64,000 bases of DNA from Betaproteobacteria bacterium (GCA_016720065.1 JADJXY010000002.1:2121001-2185000); one strand, 5' to 3'. Shown: positions 9,078 to 20,531, counted from the stretch's first letter. Notes: generated by a model from the sequence alone, not told the origin. Numbers and translations: made by a program.

Positions 9078-11852
9078 TCAGAGTCCACTGATCAGCTTTG
9101 CCACTTCCGCCTGCTGCGGGAACTTGTCCCCCAGCTTGGCGAGTACGTCCAGATGCTTGCGCGCCTCGGCCTTTTCACCGGCCTTGACCAATACCCGGGC
9201 GAGATTGAGCCGGATTTCGGCCTGCGCCGGAGCGAGATCCACCGCCTTGCGCAGCAATTCGAGGGCTTTGCCGGTGTCACCCTTCTCGGCCAGCAGCACG
9301 GCCAGCGTATCCATGAGCGACGGCGAATTGGGGGCCAGACTGACCGCCTTTTCGGCATACTCGATGGCCTTGGGATCCTTCAACTGGCCCAGGGCCCAGG
9401 CCAGATTGTTCAGCACCCGCGGACTGTTGGGCGCGATGTCCAGCATGGTGCGATACTGCTTCGCGGCCATCGCCCAATCCCCCTTGCTGGCGGCCACTTC
9501 AGCCAGGTACTGGCGCACCACGACATCCTTGGGATTGTCCTTCAGCCAGGTGGCGATGACCCGCTCTGCCTCAGCCTTGTTCCCCGCTTGCTCCAGGGTG
9601 GAACTGGCCTTGATCGCCAGTTCAGGCACCCTGCCCTTGTCGAGACCCAGGCGATAGGCCTTGGCCGCGTCTGCCCAGGACTTCTGGGACGTATGGACGT
9701 CGCCTTCGAAGGCGTAGCCGACAGGTTCAGCGGGACGCTGCTTCTGGACGGTCTTGGCAAGACTGAGGGCGTCCCTCGCCTTGCCGTCCTTCACCAGAAG
9801 GAATATCAAGGCACGCTGCGCCTCGAGGAAGTCCGGCTTGATTTCCAGGGCCTTGTGCAGATCCCTGACCGCCTGGCCTTCATCCTTGGCGGCGACACTC
9901 ACTTCCGCCAACTTCAGGTAGGGCACGGGCGAGTGCGGCTGAAGCGCCGGAAGCTTGCCGTAGGCTGCCTTGGCCTGGTTGAAATCGCCGGCAAGCACCT
10001 GGGCGCGGCCCAGGACGTCGTAGAGTTCCGGCCGATCAGGAATCGCCGTCAGCGCCTCCTGGGCGGCCGCCACAGCCTTTTTGGCGTCCTTGGCCCGCAA
10101 ATGGGACTCGACGAGGGCCAGGCGGGCGACGACGTCGGTCGGATTGGCGCTCACCGCCTTGCTGACCCAGCCCTGGGCCTCGTCCGCCTTGCCGCCGCTG
10201 GCGGTAATCATTTCGGCGATGGCCAGGTGGGCAGGCACACTCTTGGGGTCCGCGGCCAGCACGGTTTCAAAGCGACGCCTCGCCTCCTGGGGCTTCTTGT
10301 CACGAAGATCGAGCAGCGCCAGATTCTTCGCCGCCGGAAAGTAACCGGGCTTCAGGGCCGCAGCCTTTTCGAAAGCCTTGCGGGCCCCGTCATAGTCGTT
10401 CTTGCTCCCCAGAATTTCCCCGCGCAGGTTGAACACCGCCGGATCGTCGGGACGCTTCTTTTCCAGGGCAGCGACGGCCGCCAGGGCCTTGTCGATCTCA
10501 TTGCGGCGCAGATGGGCGGACACGATGGCCAGATCGGCGACGGGCCCGCTGTCGCTGGCCGAAATGTCCGCCAGTTCTTCAAAGGCAGCGTCAGCCTTGC
10601 CTCCGGCCATGTGCATCATCGCGAGACGGGTACGCTTGGCCGGATCCTTGGGGTCGAGGGCCGCCGCCTTGACAAAGAATTGCTCCGCCTTCTTGTAGTC
10701 CTTCAGCTGGACGTAGACCTCACCGGCCAGGGCCAGCATCGCGGGGGACTTGTCGATCTGGTCCAGCACCGGCTTCAAGGTTTCCAGGGCTTTCTCGGGC
10801 TGGCCGGTCTTCAGGTAGGTGGAGACCAGAAGACGGCGGGCCAGCGGCAGGGTGGATTCGGCGGTCAATGCCTTGGCCAGATTGTCCTGGGCCTGGGTAT
10901 AGGCCCCCAACTGGAAATCGACCGCCCCTGCGAGTTGCATGGAAACTGCCGAGGGGCGAATCGCCTTGTGGTACTGCTCGAGAACTTCCTTGGCCGCCTT
11001 GAAATCCTTGTTCTGATACGCGAGCTGCGCCTGCAGGAACTGCAGGCCCGGGGGATTGCCGATGCCTTTGCGCGCCTGCTCCAGGGCCTGCTTGGCGTCG
11101 TCCGGACGCCCCGCCCTGAGGAGGGTGTTCACCAGCGCAATATGGGCGCTACCAAACCGGGGCTTCTTCTCCACCGCCTTGCGGTAGGCGGCCACGGCCT
11201 CATCCGCCTCCCCCTTGCCGACCATGATGTCGCCCCGGAGTTTCCAGGCTTCGACCGCATCGGCATTCTGGGCCAGGATGCCGTCGACGATCGCCAGGGC
11301 ACCGGGGACATCCTTGTCAGTGGTCGCTTTGACCCGGGCCGAAACGAGCAGAGCGGGCACATGGTCGGGCTTCGCGGCAAGGGCCGCCGCAAGGGCCGCC
11401 TTGGAAGCCTCCACATGACCGGCAGCCCCCTGGGCGATACTCATGGCGGTATGGTACTCGGCACTCGCCTCATTCCCGGAAACCTGTACCTTGGCGAACT
11501 CCTCCACCGCCTTCTTGGCCTCGCCCCGCATGGTGAGCGATCCGACCAGGACGGGAACGACCTTTTCGGCGGGGTACTTGAGTTCGAGCGCCTTCCTCAA
11601 CTCCACTTCGCCCGGCGCAAGATTGCCTTCATCCACCAGCGCCTTGCCCAGCAGAAACCGCGCTTCGGCCGAATTGGGATCCTTCTGGAGCGCATTCTTG
11701 AGCTGGATCACCGCAGCCTTGGTGTCATTTTTGGCCAGGAAATCCTTGGCCGAGGACAGCAGCTTGGCCGGGTCGTCACCCCCACAGGCCGCAAGAGCAA
11801 GAACGAGTGCAAGGGCCGAAAGACGGAAGCTGTGCGAAGAGGTCTTGGTCAT
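9078..11852 (-). CDS. prsT: XrtA/PEP-CTERM system TPR lipoprotein PrsT
   Basis: A 924-residue outer-envelope lipoprotein made almost wholly of tetratricopeptide repeats (recurring patterns such as NSAEARFLLGKALVDEG and SPRVLNNLAWALGQL). The N-terminal signal ends in a lipobox LALAACGG, so Cys at about residue 23 should be lipidated. Length, repeat content and position next to PrsR and PrsK match the family TIGR02917 (recall, not searched). Its role is thought to be a scaffold in exopolysaccharide or PEP-CTERM export; no biochemical function is established. It starts 34 bases after prsR and is probably in the same transcript. Confidence 0.92.
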   Translation of the reverse strand: MTKTSSHSFRLSALALVLALAACGGDDPAKLLSSAKDFLAKNDTKAAVIQLKNALQKDPNSAEARFLLGKALVDEGNLAPGEVELRKALELKYPAEKVVPVLVGSLTMRGEAKKAVEEFAKVQVSGNEASAEYHTAMSIAQGAAGHVEASKAALAAALAAKPDHVPALLVSARVKATTDKDVPGALAIVDGILAQNADAVEAWKLRGDIMVGKGEADEAVAAYRKAVEKKPRFGSAHIALVNTLLRAGRPDDAKQALEQARKGIGNPPGLQFLQAQLAYQNKDFKAAKEVLEQYHKAIRPSAVSMQLAGAVDFQLGAYTQAQDNLAKALTAESTLPLARRLLVSTYLKTGQPEKALETLKPVLDQIDKSPAMLALAGEVYVQLKDYKKAEQFFVKAAALDPKDPAKRTRLAMMHMAGGKADAAFEELADISASDSGPVADLAIVSAHLRRNEIDKALAAVAALEKKRPDDPAVFNLRGEILGSKNDYDGARKAFEKAAALKPGYFPAAKNLALLDLRDKKPQEARRRFETVLAADPKSVPAHLAIAEMITASGGKADEAQGWVSKAVSANPTDVVARLALVESHLRAKDAKKAVAAAQEALTAIPDRPELYDVLGRAQVLAGDFNQAKAAYGKLPALQPHSPVPYLKLAEVSVAAKDEGQAVRDLHKALEIKPDFLEAQRALIFLLVKDGKARDALSLAKTVQKQRPAEPVGYAFEGDVHTSQKSWADAAKAYRLGLDKGRVPELAIKASSTLEQAGNKAEAERVIATWLKDNPKDVVVRQYLAEVAASKGDWAMAAKQYRTMLDIAPNSPRVLNNLAWALGQLKDPKAIEYAEKAVSLAPNSPSLMDTLAVLLAEKGDTGKALELLRKAVDLAPAQAEIRLNLARVLVKAGEKAEARKHLDVLAKLGDKFPQQAEVAKLISGL

Positions 11853-11886
11853 GAATTGATCTTTCCGGAGGCGAGGAAACGAGAGC

Positions 11887-13241
<1,355 letters not shown>

Positions 13242-13245
<4 letters not shown>

Positions 13246-15359
13246 GCCGCGCTCTCCTGCTGGCGCAGATCGGCCCGCGACCCGCCCTCGAACAGGGGCA
13301 GCAGCACGGTCACCCGCGTCCCCTGATTCACCACGCTGTCTACCAAGATTTTCCCCCCGAGTTCATTGATGTACTGCGAGCTTTCGTAGGCGCCGATACC
13401 CATCCCGGCGTCCTTGGTCGTCTGGAAGGGCTTGAACAGGCGCTCGCGGATGAAGTCCGCCGACATTCCGTGGCCCGTATCGCCTACTTCCAGCATTGCC
13501 TGCCCCCCCTGCTTCTCGATGCGAATCCATACCCGGCCGCGCGGATCGGTGGCATCCAGAGCGTTCTGCACCATATGGCCGAGAACCCGCTCCAGTCGCT
13601 CCTCGTGCCCCCGGGTCATGAGAGCCTCCGCGATGTCGACATCCACCGTGCGCCCAAGTACCGCTTTGTTCTTCTGGATGCGCTCGGCAATCAATTTCAG
13701 GTTCACCCCCACCGGCGTACCGGGTGGCGTGGCCCCTTCCCGCAATTGAAGCATCAACTGCCGCATGCGTTCGACGGAATTTTCCACGGTCATCAGCATG
13801 TCTTCCTGAAATTCTGCGTTGTCCTTGTGTTTTTCCGCATTGCGCAGCATCAGGGAAAGCTGGGTGACGATATTCTTCAGGTCATGCACCACGAAGGCCG
13901 ACATGCGGTTGAAGGCGTCGAACTTGCGCGCTTCGAGCAGGGCTTCGGTGGCCTGCAACTGCGCCAGGAAGGCTGCCGCCTGCCGTCCTGCGGTCTTCAG
14001 GAGATCATTGACCTCCCAGTTGACCTCGATGCGGGTCCGCGCACTGGCCAGAACGACGAAGCCGATCATTTCGGTGCGGGCCAGGAGCGGAACGATGAGC
14101 CAGGCATCGGGAATCTCGCCCAGCCAATCCGGCAGCGCGAGGCCCTCGTAGCGCCTCGAATAGCAGCGGTACTCCTCCAGATTGACGACCCAGCCGCTAT
14201 CGGTGAGAAAGTGGCTGAAGGGCGAACCCGCCTCCTCCCGCGCCGCCACGGCGGGCATGTTCCAGCGCGCCGTCTGCACGAAGCTTCCTGCGGCCGAATC
14301 CCGCAGCCAAAGGCCGCCCCCCGGACTTTCCAGCATGTCGGCGAGACCCTTGATGACGTGCAGCCCCATGGTCTGCGGTGATCCCTGCTCCGAAAGAGTC
14401 TGGGTGAACTTGAGCCATTCCTCGCGATAGTCGTAGCGGTAGCTGAGAAAGTGCTTGCCGAGGAAAACCCGCACCCTGGCCCGCATGGATCCGGAAAAAG
14501 CAACGATGCACAAGCCGAGGAAGGCCATGAAGAGCAGGGCAAACTGCAGGGCCCGGCCCCAATCCCCGCCAAAGTAGCGGACGTAGTACCCCACGCCCGC
14601 CATGAACAGAAGGTAGCCCCCGGAAAGCAGCAGCGCCAGCGAATGGAATGCGACCTTCTGGGAGACCCGCAGGCGGGAGGTCCAGTCGCGGCTGCGATTC
14701 ACCGGCAGGGCGATGAGCGGAACGATGAGCGCATGGGCAAATCCCCGCACGCTGAACACGTCCGGATCGACACGCCCGAAGAGCAGGGCATCGGAATAGA
14801 AGTAGAGGTCGTAAACGAAAGCCGCCGCGAGCCCCAGACAGAGAGGCTTGACGTTCCAGCGCGAATCGGTGGCCAGACTGCGATAGAACTGCTCGACCAG
14901 GAGCAGGGCGACGACGACCATGGCCAGGGATTGAACGAGATAGAACTTGGCCACCACCAGGGGCAGGCCGCCGGCCAGCCAGACCAGCACACGCAGACCG
15001 ACGCCCACCAGCGCGACTGCTCCGACCAGCAGCACCACCGGGCGCGAGAGCGGGCGCCGCGTCCCTTTTTCCGGCCCGGAGCCCAGGAGCACGAGGATGA
15101 GGCCGTACCAGGCCGCGTAACGCAGGGCATCGCACACCTCTGCCGCCCCGCGGAAGTCCCGGGCAGCGCTGAACACGATTCCCAGGCTGGCGAGAGCCCA
15201 CAGAGCGGAGGCCAGCACAGCCCCCAGCATGATGGCGGCCGGTTGGCGCTCCCCCTCGGCCTGACCCCGCCGGCTCAGCAGATAGCCGAAGAGCAGGACG
15301 TAGCCCGCCGCTGCCAGGCCATAGCCCCAGGCCGACAGTTCAGCGATACCGGAATCCAT
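13242..15359 (-). CDS. prsK: XrtA/PEP-CTERM system sensor histidine kinase PrsK
   Basis: A 705-residue membrane histidine kinase. About ten hydrophobic segments fill the first 290 residues, followed by a GAF-like sensory region and a C-terminal kinase core. The phospho-acceptor is His492 or thereabouts in FVVHDLKNIVTQ; the ATPase part shows MVQNALDA (N box), VGDTGHGMS and GMGIGAYESSQYI (G boxes). It matches TIGR02916 by recall and is cognate to PrsR, whose start overlaps its stop by four bases. The signal it senses is unknown. It lies 118 bases after the initiating sugar transferase gene, with a C/G-rich inverted stretch but no clear promoter in between. Confidence 0.94.
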
Positions 15360-15478
15360 GGATCAGAAAGTCCCTTCGGACGGGTGGCGGATCACGACCC
15401 CGCCACATGGACACCCCCTCCGCCCAGCGGGGGGGGGCTGAGGCGATCACCTTGGCGCCGCGAATCCCCGACAGGGGG

Positions 15479-16861
15479 TCACTGGGCGCCCTTCGCCGTC
15501 AACACCACCCCCACCGTCTCGAAGAGGACCAGGATGTCCAGGAACAGGGTGTGATTCTTGACGTAATAGAGGTCGTACTGGAGTTTTTCGGCGGAATCCT
15601 CCACCGAAGCCCCGTAATGGTACCTGACCTGGGCCCAGCCGGTGACACCCGGCTTCACACTGTGGCGCACGGCGTAGAAAGGGATTTCCCGGGTCAGCTG
15701 ATCGACGAAGAAGGGGCGTTCCGGCCGCGGTCCCACCAGGCTCATGTCGCCGTTGAGAACGCTGATGAGTTGCGGTAGTTCATCGACGCGGAGCTTGCGG
15801 ATCACGCGGCCCACGCGGGTCACGCGGGAATCGCCGGAGGTCGCCCAGCGTGGCTTGCCGTCCTTTTCCGCGTCGGTGCGCATGCTGCGGAACTTGATGA
15901 CGTTGAACAGACGTCCGTTGAGACCCACCCGTTCCTGACGGTAGAAGATTGGCCCGGCGCTCTCCAGGGAGATGATCAGGGCCGTCAGCAGCATGACCGG
16001 CGCCGCCAGCATGAGGAGCACCAGGGCACAGGCGATGTCGAAGGCACGCTTGACGAAGCTGCGCCAGGCCCCCTGGCCGAAGCCGTCGCCGAAGATCAGC
16101 CAGCCGGCGTAGAGGGAATCGAGGCGAATCTGGCCCAGGGTCTGCTCGAAATGGCTGGCCAGATCGAGAACGCGAATCCCGGCCAGCTTGCAGTCCAGCA
16201 GTTCCCGCAACGGCAGGGCGCCTCCGCGCCGCTCCGTCACCGCCACGACGATCTCGTCCACCTTCAATTGCCGCGCCGTATCGGTAAGGTGCTTGACATT
16301 GGACAGCACCTGATCGGCGGGGACGACGATCTCCTCCTCGTTGGAGGCGGGATAGAAGCCGACGACGAGGGCCGCCGGATCGGATTTGTTGAGGGCCTTG
16401 CGCACGGCCAGGGCCTTGGCCCCCGCGCCGAAGACCAGAATGCGCCGCACCAGCATCTGGGTCGGGGGGGCATGGACCGTGCTGACCCGATTGACCAGCA
16501 TGCCGAAAACGGCCGACATGGCTGACAACTGGAGAAACTCGCGGCTCACCGCCGCGACGGGAAGCAGGAGAAAGAGCCCGTAGGCGAGGGGAACGGCGAG
16601 GTAAAGGGAAAGCACCGCCCGGGCTCGCGTCTGATGGATCGTCCGCCCATGGAAACGCTGATAGAACCCGAACCAGGCATTGAGCAGCAGCATGATCACC
16701 CCCAGGATCACCGCATAGACGGCAACCATGGCGAGGTCGATGGGCAAACCGGCGCCGACCCACAGGGTCGCGATGATCATCGCGACAAATACGAAGGAGA
16801 AATCGAAAAGGACTTGCAGCAGCGTACGCCACCGAACCCAATGATTGAACATCCTGACCAC
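15479..16861 (-). CDS. XrtA/PEP-CTERM system initiating sugar-phosphate transferase (TIGR03013 type)
   Basis: A 460-residue polyprenyl-phosphate sugar-1-phosphate transferase that starts repeat-unit assembly on undecaprenyl phosphate at the inner membrane. The N-terminal half has four to five hydrophobic segments and a Rossmann-like region (ILVFGAGAKALAVRKAL); the C-terminal Bac_transf domain shows KFRSMRTDAEKDGKPRW, LRKLRVDELPQL-like and GDMSLVGPRPERP motifs. The GTG at 16861 is chosen because GGAG stands six bases before it; an ATG three codons in lacks a spaced ribosome-binding site. First gene of the minus-strand run ending at the protease. Confidence 0.92.
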   Translation of the reverse strand: MVRMFNHWVRWRTLLQVLFDFSFVFVAMIIATLWVGAGLPIDLAMVAVYAVILGVIMLLLNAWFGFYQRFHGRTIHQTRARAVLSLYLAVPLAYGLFLLLPVAAVSREFLQLSAMSAVFGMLVNRVSTVHAPPTQMLVRRILVFGAGAKALAVRKALNKSDPAALVVGFYPASNEEEIVVPADQVLSNVKHLTDTARQLKVDEIVVAVTERRGGALPLRELLDCKLAGIRVLDLASHFEQTLGQIRLDSLYAGWLIFGDGFGQGAWRSFVKRAFDIACALVLLMLAAPVMLLTALIISLESAGPIFYRQERVGLNGRLFNVIKFRSMRTDAEKDGKPRWATSGDSRVTRVGRVIRKLRVDELPQLISVLNGDMSLVGPRPERPFFVDQLTREIPFYAVRHSVKPGVTGWAQVRYHYGASVEDSAEKLQYDLYYVKNHTLFLDILVLFETVGVVLTAKGAQ

Positions 16862-17023
16862 TGCTTACTCCGAGGCTTTGTGCGCGGGGCGCAATTTTTG
16901 TCGGCGGGTCCGTAAACCACCAGGCGGTAGCAGGCCGGACCCTCGCTCCGCGGGCGCTCCAACACGGCACCCGCCCATTCCTGTGGAGCGCATCTTAGGT
17001 TTGGGGTGCCAAAAGGGGGAGGC

Positions 17024-17168
17024 ATTATTTCACGTCGCCCGGGAAATGCCGATAGCGGGGCGATCCCGCCATCGCTGCGCCGCAACAAAACGTGCCGGAT
17101 TTGGTCCGAACCCCGCCTCCGCGGCAGCCTCCACCAGCCCTTCCGAGGGCGACATGTATTATTTCACG
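17024..17168 (+). repeat. 11-base direct repeat pair
   Basis: The AT-rich word ATTATTTCACG occurs at 17024-17034 and again at 17158-17168, 134 bases apart start to start, in a GC-rich region. Two copies of such a word upstream of divergent genes could be an operator pair, though 134 bases is not close to a whole number of helical turns and chance cannot be excluded. Confidence 0.3.
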
Positions 17169-17254
17169 CGCACATTTTGGGTGAGCGTGTACCCTTGCGG
17201 GGCTTGAGCGGGAGGCATGTTCCCGGGACCCGTCGGGCGCGGAGTTTCGCGCTT

Positions 17255-17291
17255 CCCGCGCCCCCCGGGGAACCCTCCCGGGGGGCGCGGG
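17255..17291 (+). promoter_or_regulatory. perfect 15-base inverted repeat in the leader of the E1 operon
   Basis: The arms CCCGCGCCCCCCGGG (17255-17269) and its exact complement (17277-17291) flank a 7-base loop. The RNA hairpin would be made entirely of G-C pairs. No T-run follows on either strand, so it is not a standard intrinsic terminator. It ends 106 bases before the E1 start and may act as an mRNA-stabilising or attenuating structure. Confidence 0.5.
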
Positions 17292-17397
17292 ACAGGGCAA
17301 TCCTTGCTATGCTTCGCGCTTTTTCCCCGGAACCGCCGGACAGGAATTCAACCAGGCGCCCCGTTCCGGGGCGTCGCTGCCAAGACTTGACGAATCA

Positions 17398-19386
17398 ATG
17401 AATCCAGAAATTCCCGGATATCCTGCGGACGCCTGCGGAAAACCCGTCATCGGCCTGGGCGACGCCGAGCTGTATGGCTACGCCCACCTCATCCGCCTGA
17501 CCGAATCCCTCATCCTGGACCTGTTCAGCCGCGGCCTGCTGTCGGGAACCACCCATACCTGCATCGGCCAGGAACTCTGCCAGATGAGCGTGGTGCGGGC
17601 GCTGTCCGACCCCAATGACGTGGTGCTGTCCAATCACCGCAACCACGGTCACTTTCTCACCTATTCCGGCAATTTCCTCGGCCTGGTGGCCGAAATCATG
17701 GGGCGCGAGGCTGGCGTCTGCGGCGGTTTCGGGGGCAGCCAGCATATCGCCTTCCGTCATTTCCACAGTAACGGGGTCCAGGCCGGCATGACCGGTATCG
17801 GTGCCGGCCTGGCCCTCGACCGCCGCCTTGCCGGCAGCACCGCGGTGGTGGCCATCATGATCGGCGACGGCACCCTGGGCGAGGGCATGCTCTACGAGAG
17901 CATGAACCTTGCCGCCGTCTGGCAGGCCCGCGTGCTCTTCGTGGTCGAAAACAACGGCATCGCCCAGACCACCTACACCGCCGACACCGTCGCCGGCACC
18001 ATAGAAGGCCGCGGCCAGGCCTTCGGCCTCAGGACCTGGCGCCTGGACGACAGTGCGCCCGATTTCGCCGCCGCAGTCGCCGACGTGGTGGCCGAGATGC
18101 GCGCGGGCGAAGGCCCCGGCATGCTGGTCATCGATACGCGCCGCCTGGGCCCCCACAGCAAGGGCGACGATCTGCGCAGCGACGCGGAAAAGGACTTCAT
18201 CGCCCGCCGCGACCCGGTCGCCGCTCTGGGCGAACGCCTGGGCGACTCCGAGCGGGAGGCGATCGAAGCGCGCAACCGCGCCTTCGTCGCCCAGGTCGAA
18301 GCCCTCGCCCTCGCTTCACCCGAAGCCACCTTCGCCGACCTCCCCACCCATAGCCTGCGCCCCGCCGCAGCGGCGCCCGCAGCCGAGCTGCGCTCCGAGG
18401 CGAAAACCGTGCGCCAGTCGCTCAACGACGCCCTGCGCCACCTGCTGGCCAGCGATTCCCGCAGCCTGGTGATCGGTGAAGACCTGCACGAACCCTACGG
18501 CGGCGCCTTCAAGGTCACCGCCGGGCTGTCCGAGGAATTCAAGGGACGGGTCATCTCCACCCCCATCAGCGAGGCCGGCATCACCGGCGCCGCCATTGGC
18601 CTGGCCCTGGCCGGGCGGCGTCCCATCGTCGAAATCATGTTCGCCGACTTCCTGACCCTGTGCATGGACCAGATTTACAACCATGCGGTCAAATTCCCCG
18701 GCATGTTCGAGGACTGTTCCGTTCCCCTGGTGGTGCGGGCGCCCTGCGGGGGCCGCCGCGGTTACGGCCCCACCCACAGCCAGAGCCCGGAAAATCTGCT
18801 GGTTTCCGTCCCCGGCCTCACGGTGCTCTACGCCAGCCACCGCCACGCCAGCGGTGCCATGCTGGCGGATGCCTCAAGCCGCTGGCCCAATCCCACGGTA
18901 TTCCTGGAGCACAAGCTGCTCTACGGCGAAACCCAGGACCCCCTTGATTACACGGTCGTCCCGGCCAGCCCGGCCGACGCGGGCGCCGATCTCTTCCCGA
19001 CCCTGCGCCGGGGCGCCGTCGATCCCGACGTCACCCTGGTGGGCTTCGGCGGCATGCTGCCCTTCATCGAGCGGGCGGCCCAGCGCCTGGCGGAGGAAGA
19101 AGAGCTCGAAGTCGAGATCGTCGCCCCCGCCCTGCTCAGCCCCCTGCCGCGCCATACCCTGCTGGAAGCCCTGCTGGAAAGCCCGCGCATCGTGGTGGTC
19201 GAGGAATCCCACCACGAATTCGGCGTCAGCGCCGAACTGCTCGCCTGTCTGGCGGAAGCCGGCTACCGCGGCACCGTGGTCCGCCTAGGCCTGCCGCCGG
19301 TGCCCATCGCCGCGGCGCGCAGCCTGGAACGCGCCCAGCTGATCGACGAAAACGTCATCGTCGACAACGTCCTCGAATTGTTCTGA
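17398..19386 (+). CDS. fused alpha-beta E1 subunit of a 2-oxoacid dehydrogenase
   Basis: A 662-residue thiamine-diphosphate enzyme in which the alpha and beta chains of a branched-chain or acetoin/pyruvate-type E1 are joined. The alpha half (about 1-325) has the ThDP motif GDGTLGEGMLYES...ENN; the beta half (about 345-662) has VIGEDLHEPYGGAFKVT, a conserved STPISEAGITGAAIGLA segment and VVEESHHEFG near the end. The reaction is decarboxylation of a 2-oxoacid and acyl transfer to lipoyl-E2. The E2 gene follows 17 bases on. No dihydrolipoamide dehydrogenase (E3) is encoded in the window. Substrate unknown. The gene opens a plus-strand operon of EPS-associated genes, which is an odd place for central metabolism. 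The ribosome-binding site is weak. Confidence 0.9.
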   Translation: MNPEIPGYPADACGKPVIGLGDAELYGYAHLIRLTESLILDLFSRGLLSGTTHTCIGQELCQMSVVRALSDPNDVVLSNHRNHGHFLTYSGNFLGLVAEIMGREAGVCGGFGGSQHIAFRHFHSNGVQAGMTGIGAGLALDRRLAGSTAVVAIMIGDGTLGEGMLYESMNLAAVWQARVLFVVENNGIAQTTYTADTVAGTIEGRGQAFGLRTWRLDDSAPDFAAAVADVVAEMRAGEGPGMLVIDTRRLGPHSKGDDLRSDAEKDFIARRDPVAALGERLGDSEREAIEARNRAFVAQVEALALASPEATFADLPTHSLRPAAAAPAAELRSEAKTVRQSLNDALRHLLASDSRSLVIGEDLHEPYGGAFKVTAGLSEEFKGRVISTPISEAGITGAAIGLALAGRRPIVEIMFADFLTLCMDQIYNHAVKFPGMFEDCSVPLVVRAPCGGRRGYGPTHSQSPENLLVSVPGLTVLYASHRHASGAMLADASSRWPNPTVFLEHKLLYGETQDPLDYTVVPASPADAGADLFPTLRRGAVDPDVTLVGFGGMLPFIERAAQRLAEEEELEVEIVAPALLSPLPRHTLLEALLESPRIVVVEESHHEFGVSAELLACLAEAGYRGTVVRLGLPPVPIAAARSLERAQLIDENVIVDNVLELF

Positions 19387-19403
19387 TTGAAACGGATTTC
19401 CCT

Positions 19404-20516
19404 ATGGCTGCAGCAATTCATGTCCCGCGGGTGAATAACAACGACGACGAGGTCAAGCTCGTCGGTCTCGACGTCGCCGTCGGCGCCCGCATCGAAAAGG
19501 GCCAGATCGTCGCCCAGGTGGAGACCGACAAGGCCGTGGTCGATGTGGAAGCCACCGCCGCCGGTTTCGTCCTCGCCGTCCAGGGCGAAGTGGAACAGGT
19601 ACTCCGGGTGGGCTCGGTGCTTCTCTGGGTCGGCGAGACGCCGGACGAAGCGGTCCCCGAAGCGGAAACCGCCGCCGGCGCCCCCGGCGCCCGCGACCTT
19701 TCCGCCCCCACGGCACGGGCCCGCCTGCTGCTCGCCGAATACGGCCTGCAAGCGGCGGACGTGCCCGCCACCGGCCCCCGCCTGAGCGTCCGCGACATCG
19801 AGGCCCACGCCGAACGCCTGGGCCTCAGCCGGCGCCCCGCGGCGAGCGCCGCGCCGGCCGCCGCCGAATCCGCCCCTGTCGAACCGGGCGCCCGCGTCGG
19901 CCTGAGCGGCGAAGAGAAAGGCATGCTGGCCACGGTGCTCTGGCATCGCGACGTCGCCGTCCCCGGCTACGTCGAGGTGAGCTACGATGCGACCCCCTGG
20001 GACGAACTGGCCCGCGACTACGGCGCCCGCCACAAGCTGCTGCTCAACCCGCTCCTGCCGCTGCTGGCCTGGCGTCTGGTCGAGCTGGCGCGGGACAACC
20101 CCCGCATCAACGCCACCCTGGTCGGCCGGGAAAGGCACGAATACCGCGACGTGAACCTGGGCTTCACGGTCCAGGCCGGGGCGACCCTCTACCTCACCGT
20201 GCTGCGCGACGCCGCCCGCCGGGAGCCCTTGGCCTTCGTACAGGACCTGATCGACATCCAGCGCCGGGCGGCAGCCCACAAGCTGGCCCCCGAGGAACTG
20301 CAGGGCGCCACCATCGCCTTTTCCAGCATGGCGCGCTGGAAGGTCAATCGCCACGTTCCCATCCTGTCGCCCCACACCGCCCTCATGGTGGCCCATACCG
20401 CCAGCGCCGACGGCACCGGCATCCTGGGCGCGAGCTACGACCACCGCGTCCTCAACGGCTCCGAAGTCGCCGCCTTGCTGCGCCAGTTGAGCACGCCGCC
20501 CCGCCTGGACCCATAA
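19404..20516 (+). CDS. lipoyl-domain E2 acyltransferase of a 2-oxoacid dehydrogenase
   Basis: A 370-residue E2-like protein. The lipoyl domain has the acceptor Lys43 in VETDKAVVDVEA. A peripheral-subunit-binding domain follows at about residues 97-135 (TARARLLLAEYGLQAADV), then an acyltransferase domain of about 220 residues. The C-terminal signature reads DHRVLNG (346-352): the catalytic His is kept but the usual second Asp of DHRxxDG is Asn. Normal E2 proteins pass the acyl group to CoA. Here the next gene, 15 bases downstream, encodes an acyl carrier protein, which suggests (inference) that the acceptor may be ACP-bound phosphopantetheine. The domain is full length, so this is not an obvious pseudogene. 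Confidence 0.88.
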   Translation: MAAAIHVPRVNNNDDEVKLVGLDVAVGARIEKGQIVAQVETDKAVVDVEATAAGFVLAVQGEVEQVLRVGSVLLWVGETPDEAVPEAETAAGAPGARDLSAPTARARLLLAEYGLQAADVPATGPRLSVRDIEAHAERLGLSRRPAASAAPAAAESAPVEPGARVGLSGEEKGMLATVLWHRDVAVPGYVEVSYDATPWDELARDYGARHKLLLNPLLPLLAWRLVELARDNPRINATLVGRERHEYRDVNLGFTVQAGATLYLTVLRDAARREPLAFVQDLIDIQRRAAAHKLAPEELQGATIAFSSMARWKVNRHVPILSPHTALMVAHTASADGTGILGASYDHRVLNGSEVAALLRQLSTPPRLDP

Positions 20517-20531
20517 CCCGAAAGAGCACCC

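Larger units (their letters stand above)
16862..17397. other. 536-base divergent intergenic region
   Basis: The only gene-free stretch over 300 bases. It separates the divergent initiating transferase and E1 genes, so it should hold promoters for both. I see a pair of 11-base direct repeats, a very strong GC hairpin near the E1 gene and a small hairpin at 17357-17373 (7-base arms, 3-base loop). No open frame here has convincing coding character or a good start, and no clear -35/-10 pair or correctly spaced sigma-54 site was found on either strand. Confidence 0.7.

Noticed and set aside
17081..17097. Sigma-54-like site on the minus strand upstream of the initiating transferase
   Set aside because: The GC and CC elements are 11 bases apart instead of the strictly required 10.
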